NCBI GenBank assembly: GCA_016714985.1
Contig: JADKBS010000006.1
Location: forward strand, 124,001 to 188,000
Direction of reading: 5' to 3'
Origin: Saprospiraceae bacterium
GTDB taxonomy: Bacteria > Bacteroidota > Bacteroidia > Chitinophagales > Saprospiraceae
DNA length: 64,000 nucleotides
Part shown: piece by piece, positions 37,409-46,746 of the stretch
How positions within the stretch are numbered: position 1 is the first letter of the stretch
How the letters are laid out: the number at the start of each line of letters is the position of its first letter
Translations under genes and position numbers: made by a program
Notes under the pieces: generated by a model
Databases searched by the model: none
What the model was told of the DNA's origin: nothing
What the model saw: only the letters and a program-made list of their open reading frames with translations

Positions 37409-39254
37409 TTACTTCAAAAGCTGTTCAATGCTACCATAGCTAACAGCGTGGTAACCTGGCTTTGCCTTAGTGAAAATCCTTCGAGCATCTTCAACGTGAC
37501 CGGTTTCTTTCAAGGCAGTGTAAACGGGCATTAGGAATCTCCTTCGGCCAATGCCTACCAAAAATTCTTCAACTTGTGGTAGAATTTCCTTGACATAACC
37601 ACGTCGGATGGCAGTGTCGTACCAGGCACAACGGATTTCGGCATTGCCTGAATTAGTCAAGTTGAACTGGCTATCCAATTTTTTTAAAGTCTCGACGGTG
37701 GTTTTTTTTGGCAGGTTTCTCACAAAATGCACCCACTCATGCGGCGTCCATTCTTTGGTGGCAGGGATGGCATTTACAATATTGGTTGCTGCTTTTTCAG
37801 CAATAGCGAGTTTTGTTGAGTTGGGTCTGGGACAATTGGCGGGGATACCAGGGCCATAGACCCATTCGTCCACATTGGCAGTCAAACCATGTTTTTCCAA
37901 ATAATCGGTCTTTAGGTAGGCTAGGAAATCTTCTGTGGTCTTGGAAGTGAACTTGTTGGCTTGGAACCAATTTTTTAGGAACTCATCCCATTTGTTTCGG
38001 TCGGTCAGCCGCTCCAACATCAACAGGAAGGATGCCCCTTTTTGATAGGCGATGTCGCCCACGCCGTCGTCGGGATTGCGGCCTTTCAAGTTGCCCTTTA
38101 AGTGGGTATCCGGATTTTTTTCGCCAAATGCCCGTACCTCGTCTTCCAGTTCCCAAAACTCCAATTGGGCCAGCATCTCTACGTATTCCGCACCGTAAAG
38201 GGCCTCCATGATACGTCGCTCGAAATAGACTGTAAAGCCTTCGTTCATCCAAAAGTCGTCCCATGTGGCGTTCGTCACGAGGTTGCCCGACCAAGAATGG
38301 GCAAGCTCATGCGCCACCAGCGAAACCAAGCTGCGGTCCCCAGTGATGACGGTTGGCGTGGCAAAAGTAAGGATGGGGTTTTCCATGCCACCGAAGGGAA
38401 ACCCTGTAGGCAGAACCAGTACGTCATAGCGCCCCCAATCATAAGGGCCATAAAGTCCCTCTGCTGTTTCCACCATTTTTTCCATATCGGCAAACTCCCA
38501 AGCTGCTTTTTTCAGCATGGAAGGTTCGGCATAAATTCCTGTCCTTTTGCCGATAGGCTGAAAAGAAATATCGCCTACTGCCAAGGCTACAAGGTATGGT
38601 GGCACTGGTTTGTCCATCTCAAACTTGTACATGCCATCCGGCGAAACTTGTTGCGGGTTCTTGGCGCTCATGAGGGCCATCATGCCATCGGGCGTCTCAA
38701 TTTCAGCCGCATAGGTGAACCGGCTGCTGGGGCTATCCACGCAGGGAAACCAAGTTCGGGAAAGTATGGCTTGGCCCTGCGTGAAGAGGAAGGGGCGCTT
38801 TTTTCCAGCTGTCATACTTGCGTCCATCCAGCCAAGCGCTGCGGCCTCTGGGAGCGTTGAATAATGTATGGTGAGGTAGTTCGTATTTGGGCTTAACTTG
38901 ATTCGGAGGGCAGAACCAAGGATGGAGTCACGGGGTTCGAGCGTAAAGGTGGTTGGGGTTTCTTCTTTCCCAAGGGTCACTTTTTCGATTGGTTAGGTTG
39001 TCGGTGTCGAAGATGATTTCATTCGTTTTCTCTTTACGGTCGAACGACCAACTGGCAGAGCCGGACAATATTTTTTTATCGAAATCTACTTTCAGTTTCA
39101 GTTGCAGTTCCAGCATTTTGTCATTGAAGGGGTCGGCCAAGGAATGTGGGTCTGGTCTTTGAGAAGTGGCTTTTGAGGGTGCTGGGGTAGTTTCGTTTTT
39201 ACATGAAAACACGATGAAGCAGGCGAGCGATAACAATAGGTGGCGGAAAGGCAT
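37409..39254 (-). CDS. M1 family zinc aminopeptidase (leukotriene A4 hydrolase-like lipoprotein), one frameshift
   Basis: Starts at 39254 (MPFRHLLLSLACFIVFSCKN), a lipoprotein signal with the lipobox Cys at about residue 18. The first frame (to about 38995) joins the second (from 38980) when one base is removed from the TT at 38998-38999, giving LTIEKVTLGKEETPTTFTLE. Reconstructed length is about 614 residues. M1 motifs: substrate-binding GGMENP and zinc-binding HELAHSW with the third ligand Glu in FWMNEGFTVYFE. The C-terminal helical domain has the Leuk-A4-hydro_C form (EWVHFVRNLPK; AWYDTAIRRGYVKEILPQVE). It removes N-terminal residues from peptides in the periplasm. Its promoter is directly upstream. 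Confidence 0.9.
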
Positions 39255-39270
39255 ATTGGTAAGTTTTTCG

Positions 39271-39300
39271 CAAAAATAGTCTTTGCCAATGGATTTTCAA
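39271..39300 (-). promoter_or_regulatory. Promoter of the M1 peptidase gene (TTG-N19-TATTTTTG)
   Basis: On the minus strand TTG (plus 39298-39300), a 19-nt spacer and TATTTTTG (plus 39271-39278) match the consensus exactly. The ATG is 16 nt past the -7 element. Confidence 0.75.
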
Positions 39301-39330
39301 CCCATTGGAGTGGCTGTGTCAGTTAAAAGA

Positions 39331-39392
39331 TATAGCTCACGCCGCCATGTACTGTGAATGGCCCCAATGTATGCAGGAACCTCGGTTCCGGC
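39331..39392 (-). repeat. Composite hairpin element, copy A, second part
   Basis: On the minus strand this reads GCCGGAACCGAGGTTCC, then TACATTGGGGCCAT and TGGCGGCGTGAGCTATA. It is clearly homologous to 44594-44655 on the plus strand (GCCGGAACTGGGGTTCC, TACATTGGAGGCCAT, TGGCGGCGTAAGCTATA). The GGAACC/GGTTCC palindrome is kept in both copies. Confidence 0.75.
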
Positions 39393-39412
39393 CTCGACTT
39401 GGCGTTGATTAA

Positions 39413-39605
39413 TTACCTTCGTTTAATCCACACAAGTGTGTCATTCTTTTCAACGGCGACAACTGCCATGTCGGTTTTGCTGATCTCCACCAAATGGTAC
39501 ATCTCAACCTTGCTGATATAGATGATGCCTTTCTTGATTTTTATTTTTTTGGGCCAATAGGCTGTTGCTCGAAAGGAAAAGCAATAGAAGGATGTAGCGT
39601 GACAT
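39413..39605 (-). CDS. Small secreted protein, frameshifted
   Basis: The ATG at 39605 gives a convincing signal peptide (MSRYILLLLFLSSNSLLAQK). After removing one base in the A-rich stretch complementary to about 39541-39556 the frame continues as KIKKGIIYISKVEMYHLVEI, then SKTDMAVVAVEKNDTLVWIK and a stop at 39413, about 63 residues. No family is recognised. It lies between the two parts of composite hairpin element copy A; the other copy of the element (44.4-44.7 kb) has no gene at that position, so this may be a cargo gene or a host gene straddled by the element. Confidence 0.5.
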
Positions 39606-39651
39606 ATTCAGATCGAATTGTTTGCAAGTAAAATTGGTAACTACTTAGCGG

Positions 39652-39745
39652 GGGTGTTTTTTTGGGGAAAATTTTCAATTTTCCCCAAAAAAACACCCAA
39701 AATGTGGGGGGGGAGAGAAAAATGGAATTTTTTCTCTCCCCTCCC
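39652..39745 (-). repeat. Composite hairpin element, copy A, first part (two strong hairpins)
   Basis: GGGTGTTTTTTTGGGG (39652-39667) plus AAAAT pairs over 21 perfect bases with the arm ending CACCC at 39698, with a 5-nt loop. Next to it GGGGAGAGAAAAA (39710-39722) pairs perfectly with TTTTTCTCTCCCC (39729-39741). On the minus strand the loop is ATTCCA, as in the copy at 44425-44515. Confidence 0.8.
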
Positions 39746-39809
39746 ATACCCTCCTAAGCAGTTACGTAAAATTGTATTTTGACTTGAAAATGAAGGGAGA
39801 ATTTTGACA

Positions 39810-40469
39810 TTATTCTTTGTTTTTTAGCACAAAATTTCGACTATAACCTATTGTTGCACCGTAGCTGTATGGAAGAAAAGCTTGGCCGTTTTCTCGATTA
39901 TTATAGCGAGAAATAGGAAGGCTCAAGCTAGGGGAGAAAACAATTTGATTCACCTCATTTATTGGAAAATAGCAACTTAGTTTTGACATGGCACTGAATG
40001 AAAACGGCCTTAAATTGTTCGATTTCGAAACCAGTGCTATGTCAATTTGCAACCCGTTTTCTATGAAAATATTTACAAAATGGGTACTGGCAAAACGGTA
40101 TTGGTGGCTCATTTGAAGCGTCGTGTAAGCGAATGTCCAAGAAGTGTCAAAAGGACGGCAGGTTGGCAGGATGCAGGAAACGGCCCTATACTCATATTGC
40201 TTCAAAATCAAACCGAGCGTTAAAAACCGCTTTTCGGAAACTCGGCGGCGCATGATAAACTCCAAACTGCCTGTATAAACTATACGTGCTGAGGTTGGGA
40301 TAAATTTTGCAAAATTGGAGATACTATCGAGTGTACTGAATTGGCCGCTGAACATATCGCTGGCGGATTGACCAATGCTTACGTCAATATTATCTAAATT
40401 CAATTTGATGGTTTGGGACTTCAAAGAGAATTGTACAAAGATGAAAGCTGTGATGAAATGGAGGCGCAT
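39810..40469 (-). CDS. Hypothetical secreted beta-rich protein
   Basis: Encodes 219 residues with a signal peptide (MRLHFITAFIFVQFSLKSQT). The rest alternates short hydrophobic beta strands (LEFIMRRRVSEKRFLTLGLI; TLQMSHQYRF; FSPSLSLPISRY; SYGATIGYSRNFVL), consistent with a small outer-membrane beta barrel, although the final residue is not aromatic. No named family is recognised. The base composition is more AT-rich than its neighbours. It follows the flippase gene by 47 nt on the same strand. Confidence 0.65.
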   Translation of the reverse strand: MRLHFITAFIFVQFSLKSQTIKLNLDNIDVSIGQSASDMFSGQFSTLDSISNFAKFIPTSARIVYTGSLEFIMRRRVSEKRFLTLGLILKQYEYRAVSCILPTCRPFDTSWTFAYTTLQMSHQYRFASTHFVNIFIENGLQIDIALVSKSNNLRPFSFSAMSKLSCYFPINEVNQIVFSPSLSLPISRYNNRENGQAFLPYSYGATIGYSRNFVLKNKE

Positions 40470-40516
40470 ATTGGATTTTGAAGGATAAACGCCCTATTTG
40501 ATCAAATCTTTAATCA

Positions 40517-42052
40517 TTAAATCGAATTAACGTTTTGCCTTTCCATTTTCCAAGCAATGCCAATGAACCCTACCAGCAGGAAACTGTTCACCACCATTTT
40601 TAACAAAAATGAATAGCCGAGGGCTTCTGCCATTTTCTCTGCCAAGAACCAAATCCCTAGTGACAAGCCCACATAGAACGCCATCCGTCCAAGGGGATAG
40701 TTGACCGGGAAATAGCGCTGCCCAAAATACCACGCAGCCACTGTCATTGCACCATAACAGAGCAATTTGGCGTAAGCCGCCCCCATGTAACCGAAGACGG
40801 GTATCCACAGGGTATTGAAAACAATGGTGATGCCCAACCCTAGCAAAGCAATGTAAACGCCCCAAATCGTGCGGTCGGTGAGGCGATACCAAGTGCTGAA
40901 ATTATAATAAACGCCAAGGAAAAGGGTAGCCACCAAAATGATGGGTACTGCATTTAGCGCTCCTCTAAAGTCTTTACCCAAAATATGCTGAAATGCATCG
41001 AGGTAAAGCAGTACAAAGAGCATTCCCAAGGCGCTGATCAAAGTGAAAAATTTGGCCACTTGGCCGTAGAGTTCTGGGGCGTCCTTGTTTTTGGAATTCG
41101 CAAAAAAGAATGGCTCAGCGGCGTAACGAAAGGCTTGTGTGAACAAGGCCAAAATGACCGTTAATTTATAACATGCTGAATAAATACCAATGGTTTCACG
41201 GTTCTGGTCCAGTGTTCCTGGTAGCAGTTTTTCCATTAATATTCGGTCTAGCGTTTCATCGGCTACGCCAGCTAAGCCAACCACCACTAACGGAGCGGAA
41301 TAGATGACCATTTTTTTGAAAATGGCTTTATCAAAGCTAAGTTTGAAGGATGGCTGGGCTTTAGGTATGGCGTCTAAGGGCTGATTTACTTCCTGTACTT
41401 TTATTGGGGCTTTGAAGGATTTTATGGTAAACATCAACAACAACAAAACGACCCCACTCGCTATCAGGTTTGCCAAAAAAACATAGCCAATTCCAAAATT
41501 GGCATTATAACTCCTTCCCCCAATAAGGTAATCCGGATTGGTGCGCCACCAAACCAAGAAAACCACCGTTAGTGCCACATTCACTAATATGCCAATGATT
41601 TTAATGGTCGCAAAACGAAAAGGCCGTTTCTCCAATCGCAGGCGTGCAAAAGGGATTTCTGCTATCACGTCGAATGCAAGTATAGCGAGTATCATCCCCA
41701 CGAGGTCGGTGCGGTCGGGGAGGAGCAGCCAGCTTGAAAGCGGCTGAAGGAACACAAAACCAAGTGCCGCCCAAATAGCCGACCCTACAAGCAGGGCAGT
41801 AAGTGCTGTGCCGAAGCTGCGTTCTCGTTCAGTTGGGTCGGTGCCAAAGCGGAAATAGGCCGTTTCAAGCCTGAAGGTTAAGAAGACCATTGCTATCCCA
41901 ACAACGGAATACAGTTTTTGGGAAATACCATATTCACCCTCAAGGAACACCCTGCTATGGATGGGGACTAACAGGAAATTGATGACCCGGCCAATGATAC
42001 TGCTAAGGCCATAAATGGCAGTCTCGCTGGCTAATTTTTTTAATAAAGACAT
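40517..42052 (-). CDS. Polysaccharide biosynthesis flippase (Wzx/MOP superfamily)
   Basis: Encodes 511 residues with about 14 TM helices. The N-terminus KKLASETAIYGLSSIIGRVI and the motif SRVFLEGEYGISQKLYSVVG are characteristic of Bacteroidota O-antigen/polysaccharide flippases of the MOP superfamily. A short Lys/Pro-rich cytoplasmic loop (KAPIKVQEVNQPLDAIPKAQ) divides the two halves. It should flip lipid-linked oligosaccharides across the inner membrane. It lies 81 nt downstream of the PgpH-like gene. No glycosyltransferase cluster is attached, apart from the single family 4 enzyme at 45.4 kb. Confidence 0.9.
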   Translation of the reverse strand: MSLLKKLASETAIYGLSSIIGRVINFLLVPIHSRVFLEGEYGISQKLYSVVGIAMVFLTFRLETAYFRFGTDPTERERSFGTALTALLVGSAIWAALGFVFLQPLSSWLLLPDRTDLVGMILAILAFDVIAEIPFARLRLEKRPFRFATIKIIGILVNVALTVVFLVWWRTNPDYLIGGRSYNANFGIGYVFLANLIASGVVLLLLMFTIKSFKAPIKVQEVNQPLDAIPKAQPSFKLSFDKAIFKKMVIYSAPLVVVGLAGVADETLDRILMEKLLPGTLDQNRETIGIYSACYKLTVILALFTQAFRYAAEPFFFANSKNKDAPELYGQVAKFFTLISALGMLFVLLYLDAFQHILGKDFRGALNAVPIILVATLFLGVYYNFSTWYRLTDRTIWGVYIALLGLGITIVFNTLWIPVFGYMGAAYAKLLCYGAMTVAAWYFGQRYFPVNYPLGRMAFYVGLSLGIWFLAEKMAEALGYSFLLKMVVNSFLLVGFIGIAWKMERQNVNSI

Positions 42053-42133
42053 ATCGTAGCGGCTGTATGGAATTGGGAGGTTTTCGGGTTTAAGTTCCTT
42101 TCGGGAATGACAATGGGTTTCGGGTTTTGGGGT

Positions 42134-44213
42134 TTACTCCGGGTACTCAATCCGCACATGGTGTATGCTCCGCAACATTTTTTGGAAAACTGCCCGGCAA
42201 ATCTCCAATTCTCCAAAAGTCAGTTTTGATTCACTGAGCTGACCGTGGTCAATTTTCCCTTTGAAAATCTTGTGCACCAAGTTATCAATGTCTTGCCCTG
42301 TGGGTGATTTCAAGCTGCGGGATGTCGCCTCCACAGAGTCAGCCAGCATGAGGATGGTTTCTTCCTTGGAGTTCGGCAAAGGGCCTGGATAGGTGAACTG
42401 TGCAGCATCTACAAGGATGTCGGGATTTTCGCTTACATAGTTTTTGTAAAAATACTCGACACGTGTGGTTCCATGATGGGTAGTGATGAATCGCTGAATG
42501 CTAACTGGTAGCCGTTGCTTTTGGGCCATTATTTCCCCTTCGAGTACATGAGCTATGATGATATGGGCACTTTTCGTTCTCGGCAAGCCTTCGTGTGGAT
42601 TGTTGCCGGATTGGTTCTCCACGAAATATTCTGGCCGCAATGTCTTTCCGATGTAATGGTAGAGGGCGCCCACCCTGACCAATAGTGGGTCGGCACCTAT
42701 TTCGTTGGCAGCTGCTTCCGCAAGGTTACCAACCTGCAGGGAATGTTGGAACGTGCCAGGTGCCTTCATGGCCAGTTCTCGAAGTAAGGGGCGGTTCATG
42801 TCCGATAGTTCTACCATAGAAATGGAGGAAGTGAAGCCGAACATGCGTTCTGTCAACGGGATGAGCGGGAAAGCCAGTAGGGTCAACAGCCCATTGAATG
42901 CCAACCAACCCATCGATTGCCAGTCAACACTGCCGAAGCTACCTTCCTCAATCAAGGCCATGCCTATTTGTGATAATAAATAAGCTAAAAATATGGACAC
43001 CACCGAGCGGAAAAACCTCGACCAATCACGGGCATCGGCTACCGCCAAGACTGCTACTACCCCTGCCACAATCTGGGTGAACAAGAACTGATGGCCTTCC
43101 GCCGTCAAAAATCCGGCTATAAGTACGACCACCACATGGGTGAAAAATGCCAACCGGTACGTGAAAAAATGCCTTACAACCACCGGTACTACACAAAAAG
43201 GAATGACATAAACGCTCAGAACTTCCGTGCGCTCTACAAGATAGGTTAGGTAGCTAAAGGCGACCATCCAAATCATGACGAAAGCCAGGTAGTTCCAATT
43301 CTTAAGAATCTCTTGCCGGTAGGAGTTGACATACATGATGAAGGCCCCAAGAATAAGTCCGGTCAGCAACAGATAGCCGAAGTAAACCACCCAACCCGAT
43401 TTTTTGGAGCTTATGTCTGATTCGAATTTGGCCTTGTAGCTTGCCAGTTTTTCATAAACATCGTCAGTGACGACATTTCCCTTCAATACGATGGTTTCGC
43501 CTTGTGCCACCAAGCCCCTTGAAGGTGAAATATTATTGATGGCGTCCTCCAACATCGCCGTGGTGCGGGGTTCGTCAAAGGTGATATTGGGAACCAAGGC
43601 GACTTTTAACAGGGTTGCCACTTCAGTTGGCACCCCGTTTTTTGGGTCGTTACTATAGGCTTCGACTTCGGTAGTTGCCTTCTCCAAGCTGGCGAAACTG
43701 GATAGCGTTCGCTTAAAACTTGTATTGCCCCTTACGACATGAATGACGAATTTTTGGTCCGTGGTTAGGTGCGCAGGGCTCAACTGCACGATGCCTTTTC
43801 GCATAGAGTTTGCCCAGGAAGGAAAGGCAATTGCCCTTGATCTCCGCCAATTTCAGTTTTGATGGGTTGGCTTCAGCATTTTCTAACTCCCAATTTTCAA
43901 ATGCGGCTTCAAAATCTTTCAGTTTGGCATTGGCAAGGGATTCGTTTAGCGCATAGTAAGGCCAAAACTCCTTCATTATCAGGCCCTTGTCTGCTTGAAG
44001 TTCCTCAGTGGTCTTCCTTATGGCAAAGTCGAACGGTGCTATTAAGTCGTCATATTTCCAGATTTGCCCCCGCTGAAAATCGTACTTGAACTTGACGTTG
44101 TTGGGGTACAACAGGCTTATCAGTAAAGCAACAGCTACCACCAAGCCTACATTGGCAAGTTGCTTTAATCTTGATAGAACCGCTGTTAAACGATGACTCA
44201 GCTCGTTGGACAA
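42134..44213 (-). CDS. 7TM-HD (PgpH-type) phosphohydrolase with altered HD motif, one frameshift
   Basis: Start at 44213 (MSNELSHRLTAVLSRLKQLA). The first frame joins the second when one base is removed from the T4 run at 43796-43799 (LYAKGIVQLSPAHLTTDQKF), giving about 690 residues. Order: TM1, a large extracellular 7TMR-HDED region, seven TM helices (about 290-480), and the HDIG domain. HD motifs: TFQHSLQVGNLAEAAANEIG, then ALYHYIGKTLRPEYF where the family has YHDIGK, and RFITTHHGTTRVEYF, LADSVEATSRSLKSP. In Firmicutes PgpH hydrolyses c-di-AMP. The codon for the metal-binding Asp is TAC (Tyr) instead of GAC, so catalysis may be lost, unless this is a base error. Confidence 0.88.
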
Positions 44214-44424
44214 ATGCTTTGAATTTTAGTTGATTTTTATATTTGACAGTTCTTTGTTAAATCCCCTATTCACTTTACGGCGTGAATATACGGTCTATTT
44301 TGGTTCTTGCTTTGGTAAGGATGCGCGTGCGAATAGTTGTCGTCCAGGCCCTGATTTATTGGCTACCTTGGCGCTAAATTTCATCCAATATTATGGGCAC
44401 TTCGCAATAATTTGGATGGGGTCC

Positions 44425-44515
44425 GGGAGGAGAAAGAAAAAATTCCATTTTTTCTTTTTCCTCCCGCAATTTGGGGGTATTTTGGGGGGGATTGAAAATA
44501 CCCCTCAAAATGCTC
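44425..44515 (+). repeat. Composite hairpin element, copy B, first part
   Basis: GGGAGGAGAAAGAAAAAA (44425-44442) pairs with TTTTTTCTTTTTCCTCCC (44448-44465) across 18 positions with one G-U, around a TTCCA loop. A second hairpin follows: GGGGTATTTT (44474-44483) with AAAATACCCC (44495-44504). The arrangement mirrors 39652-39745 in the opposite orientation. The preceding 44214-44424 shows no gene or terminator I can support. Confidence 0.8.
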
Positions 44516-44534
44516 CTTGCAAAATATACTACAA

Positions 44535-44655
44535 GCCGTCAAGTTTTGGGCATGGTTAAACGTACACCGAAACCCCAGTTTCGGTGCGATTTCGCCGGAA
44601 CTGGGGTTCCGGCCTACATTGGAGGCCATGCTCAAAACTTGGCGGCGTAAGCTAT
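44535..44655 (+). repeat. Composite hairpin element, copy B, second part: two hairpins with complementary loops inside a 21-bp stem
   Basis: Outer arms GCCGTCAAGTTTTGGGCATG (from 44535) and CCATGCTCAAAACTTGGCGG (from 44626) match at 19 of 21 positions. Inside, ACCGAAA-CCCCAG-TTTCGGT (44566-44585) and GCCGGAA-CTGGGG-TTCCGGC (44594-44613) are 7-bp hairpins whose 6-nt loops are exactly complementary, so a kissing-loop pair or one long alternative hairpin can form. Confidence 0.8.
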
Positions 44656-44678
44656 AGTTACGACCCAACAACTGCCTT

Positions 44679-45426
44679 ATGAAAGAGACAACCATTGATG
44701 GCATAATCATGAGATTGGAAGCCATCGTCGAACAAAAGCCGGCAAGTGAAGGACCCATTGGGGATTTTCGCTTCCTTATATTTGGATGTAACCAAATCAG
44801 TCCGAGAGGGAATCCTGCACAACGGGTATCAGGATGGCCCTCGCATGGAACGACTCGACGTGGTTTTTGCCAACCGCTATTTGGAGGCCTACGATGCTTA
44901 TCGGCAAGGTCTTCCCTGCACGAAATCATGGCAAACTGCATTCGATGCCGCCAAGAGTTTCGATTTATTGGTGCTCCAATACCTGCTGATGGGCATGAAT
45001 GCGCATATCAACCTCGACCTTGGCATTGCGGCAGCAGAGACCGTTCCTGCAGACCAATTACCGCAGTTGGAAGCTGACTTCAACGGCATCAACCAGGTTT
45101 TGGCGGAAAAGATCGATGCCGTACAGGACAAACTGAGCGATGTTTCCCCATTGCTTTTTTTAGTGGACTGGTTTGGCAAAAAAAAGGATGAACATTTTGC
45201 AGCGTTTAGCCTCATAGCCGCAAGGAAAAATGCGTGGAAAGTAGCCAATCGTTTGTCCAAATTGTCAGGAGAGGCTAAATATTTGGAAATCAATAAGCTG
45301 GATAAATCCGCTGCCAAGTTGAATCAGTTAATCTCAAAGCCAGGTTTTTTCCTTGGCGGGTTGGTAAAGTTAGTCAAGCGGTTTGAGCTAAAAGATGTTG
45401 GAAAGGTACTAGACTTTTTGGCTTAA
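44679..45426 (+). CDS. DUF5995 family protein, frameshift near the start
   Basis: The ATG at 44679 gives MKETTIDGIIMRLEAIVEQ. Removing one A from the A4 run 44734-44737 joins it to SRQVKDPLGIFASLYLDVTK, continuing to 45426 (about 248 residues). Family signatures: LYLDVTKSVREGI, RMERLDVVFANRYLEAYDAY and LQYLLMGMNAHINLDLGIAA, the last with conserved His. DUF5995 proteins are helical cytosolic proteins of unknown function. The stop codon overlaps that of the convergent glycosyltransferase gene by four bases (palindromic CTTAAG), so the 3' ends are interlocked. Confidence 0.85.
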
Positions 45427-46526
45427 GCCAAGGTCTCTTGGTAAATTTTGAGGATGGCTGATGCCATTTGCTGCTTCCCAAAATTTTGTACTTTTTGAAA
45501 AGAGTTTTCGGCCAACCGCTGGCGAAGTGGGTTGTCAGCAAGTATGCTATTGACCGTTTGGGCAAAACCATCAACATCGCCCACTTTGCAGAGCAATCCA
45601 GTTTTTCCATGTTCAACCAGTTCTGTGATACCTCCGGTACGGGAAGCCACCACGGGCACTTTACAGGCAAAGGCATCCAATAGGGTAGTGCCAAGGCCTT
45701 CCGTTTTGCTGGTGAATAGTAAAAGGTCAATTTCAGGTAGAATCTCAGGTATGTCGTTCCGAAAACCAGTGAGCAATACCCTGTCCTGCAAAGACTTCTT
45801 TTGGATGAGGTAACGGATTTTTTCTTCTTCTCCTCCATCTCCGCCAATGGCCAGGAAATGGGCGGGCAAGCCAGATTTCAAGAGCTTTTCAGCCGTCCCC
45901 AAAAATGTTTCATAGTCCTTGTGCGGTGCAATGGCTGCAATATTGGCAACCAGGAAATGGTTGTTCGGAATCTTGAATTCACTGCGCAAACGATTGGTTT
46001 TCAGTGTGTTGGATGGGTTTTTGAACCTTGGAAGGTCAATACCGCTGTGTACTACCGCCAGTCTTCGTGTTTGGTGGATTTCGCTCAAAACCATTTTCCG
46101 TATGAAATCCGAGACACAAATGATTTTGACGATGCTCGGATGGTTATATTTCCATTTGGAGAGCAGGTTTTTACCGATTGGAAAATCCACCCTCCGATGA
46201 ACTATGATGGGGGCATTATTACCAAATAAAGCTGCTGCCATGACCGAAAAAGTATGACTGGGCGAATCGTGAGCATGAAGGTGGGTAATGCCTTTCGATT
46301 TGACGATGCTTGCGATTTTCTTCGAAATAAGTGGGTCTAAGTTGAAGGTCTTTCCAAAGCTGATGACATCAACGCCATTTTTTCTGCAATGCGATTCAAG
46401 AACCGACATTCTTGGACAAAAAACAGTTTGATGGATACCTTGCAGTTCAAGTTCCTCGATTAAATACGCCAATTGTTGCTCACCACCACGCCATGATTGG
46501 GCAGTGCTGAGGTGAAGTATGTTCAT
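45423..46526 (-). CDS. Glycosyltransferase family 4 (GT-B fold)
   Basis: Encodes 367 residues (MNILHLSTAQSWRGGEQQLA). The N-terminal Rossmann domain includes LHAHDSPSHTFSVMAAALFG; the C-terminal domain has the GT4 hallmarks NNHFLVANIAAIAPHKDYET, AIGGDGGEEEKIRYLI and the E-x7-E sugar-nucleotide motif region in FTSKTEGLGTTLLDAFACKV followed by PVVASRTGGITELV. It uses a nucleotide sugar to glycosylate an envelope or lipid acceptor; the substrate is unknown. It is separated from tonB2 by a terminator. Confidence 0.93.
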   Translation of the reverse strand: MNILHLSTAQSWRGGEQQLAYLIEELELQGIHQTVFCPRMSVLESHCRKNGVDVISFGKTFNLDPLISKKIASIVKSKGITHLHAHDSPSHTFSVMAAALFGNNAPIIVHRRVDFPIGKNLLSKWKYNHPSIVKIICVSDFIRKMVLSEIHQTRRLAVVHSGIDLPRFKNPSNTLKTNRLRSEFKIPNNHFLVANIAAIAPHKDYETFLGTAEKLLKSGLPAHFLAIGGDGGEEEKIRYLIQKKSLQDRVLLTGFRNDIPEILPEIDLLLFTSKTEGLGTTLLDAFACKVPVVASRTGGITELVEHGKTGLLCKVGDVDGFAQTVNSILADNPLRQRLAENSFQKVQNFGKQQMASAILKIYQETLA

Positions 46527-46565
46527 TGTCCGTCTTTTCTGTTGTTAATAGTCGTTGTTGGGGCA

Positions 46566-46610
46566 AAAAAACAAAAAAATAGACGGCCACCAAAACAAGT
46601 CGCCGTCTAT
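46566..46610 (-). terminator. Rho-independent terminator between tonB2 and the glycosyltransferase
   Basis: ATAGACGGC (46579-46587) pairs with GCCGTCTAT (46602-46610); on the minus strand the stem is followed by a T run (A-rich 46566-46579 on plus). A second strong hairpin, ACGGTTTC/GAAACCGT with an inner CTGCC/GGCAG stem, lies at about 46701-46736 just after the tonB2 stop. Confidence 0.8.
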
Positions 46611-46746
46611 CACCTTGCAAAAATAATCAAGTAAGAATCTCAAAATTACCTCAACTCAAAATTCAGTGTTTAACCTTAAGTTTATTTAGTTGGAAATTAA
46701 CGGTTTCCATCTGCCAAAGGCAGGCAGAAACCGTCTGATTCCAAAG

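Noticed and set aside
44381..44941. A 186-codon minus-strand frame containing GEIAPKLGFRC
   Set aside because: It runs through the composite hairpin repeat and the start of the DUF5995 gene; the protein-like phrase comes from palindromic sequence, and there is no domain.
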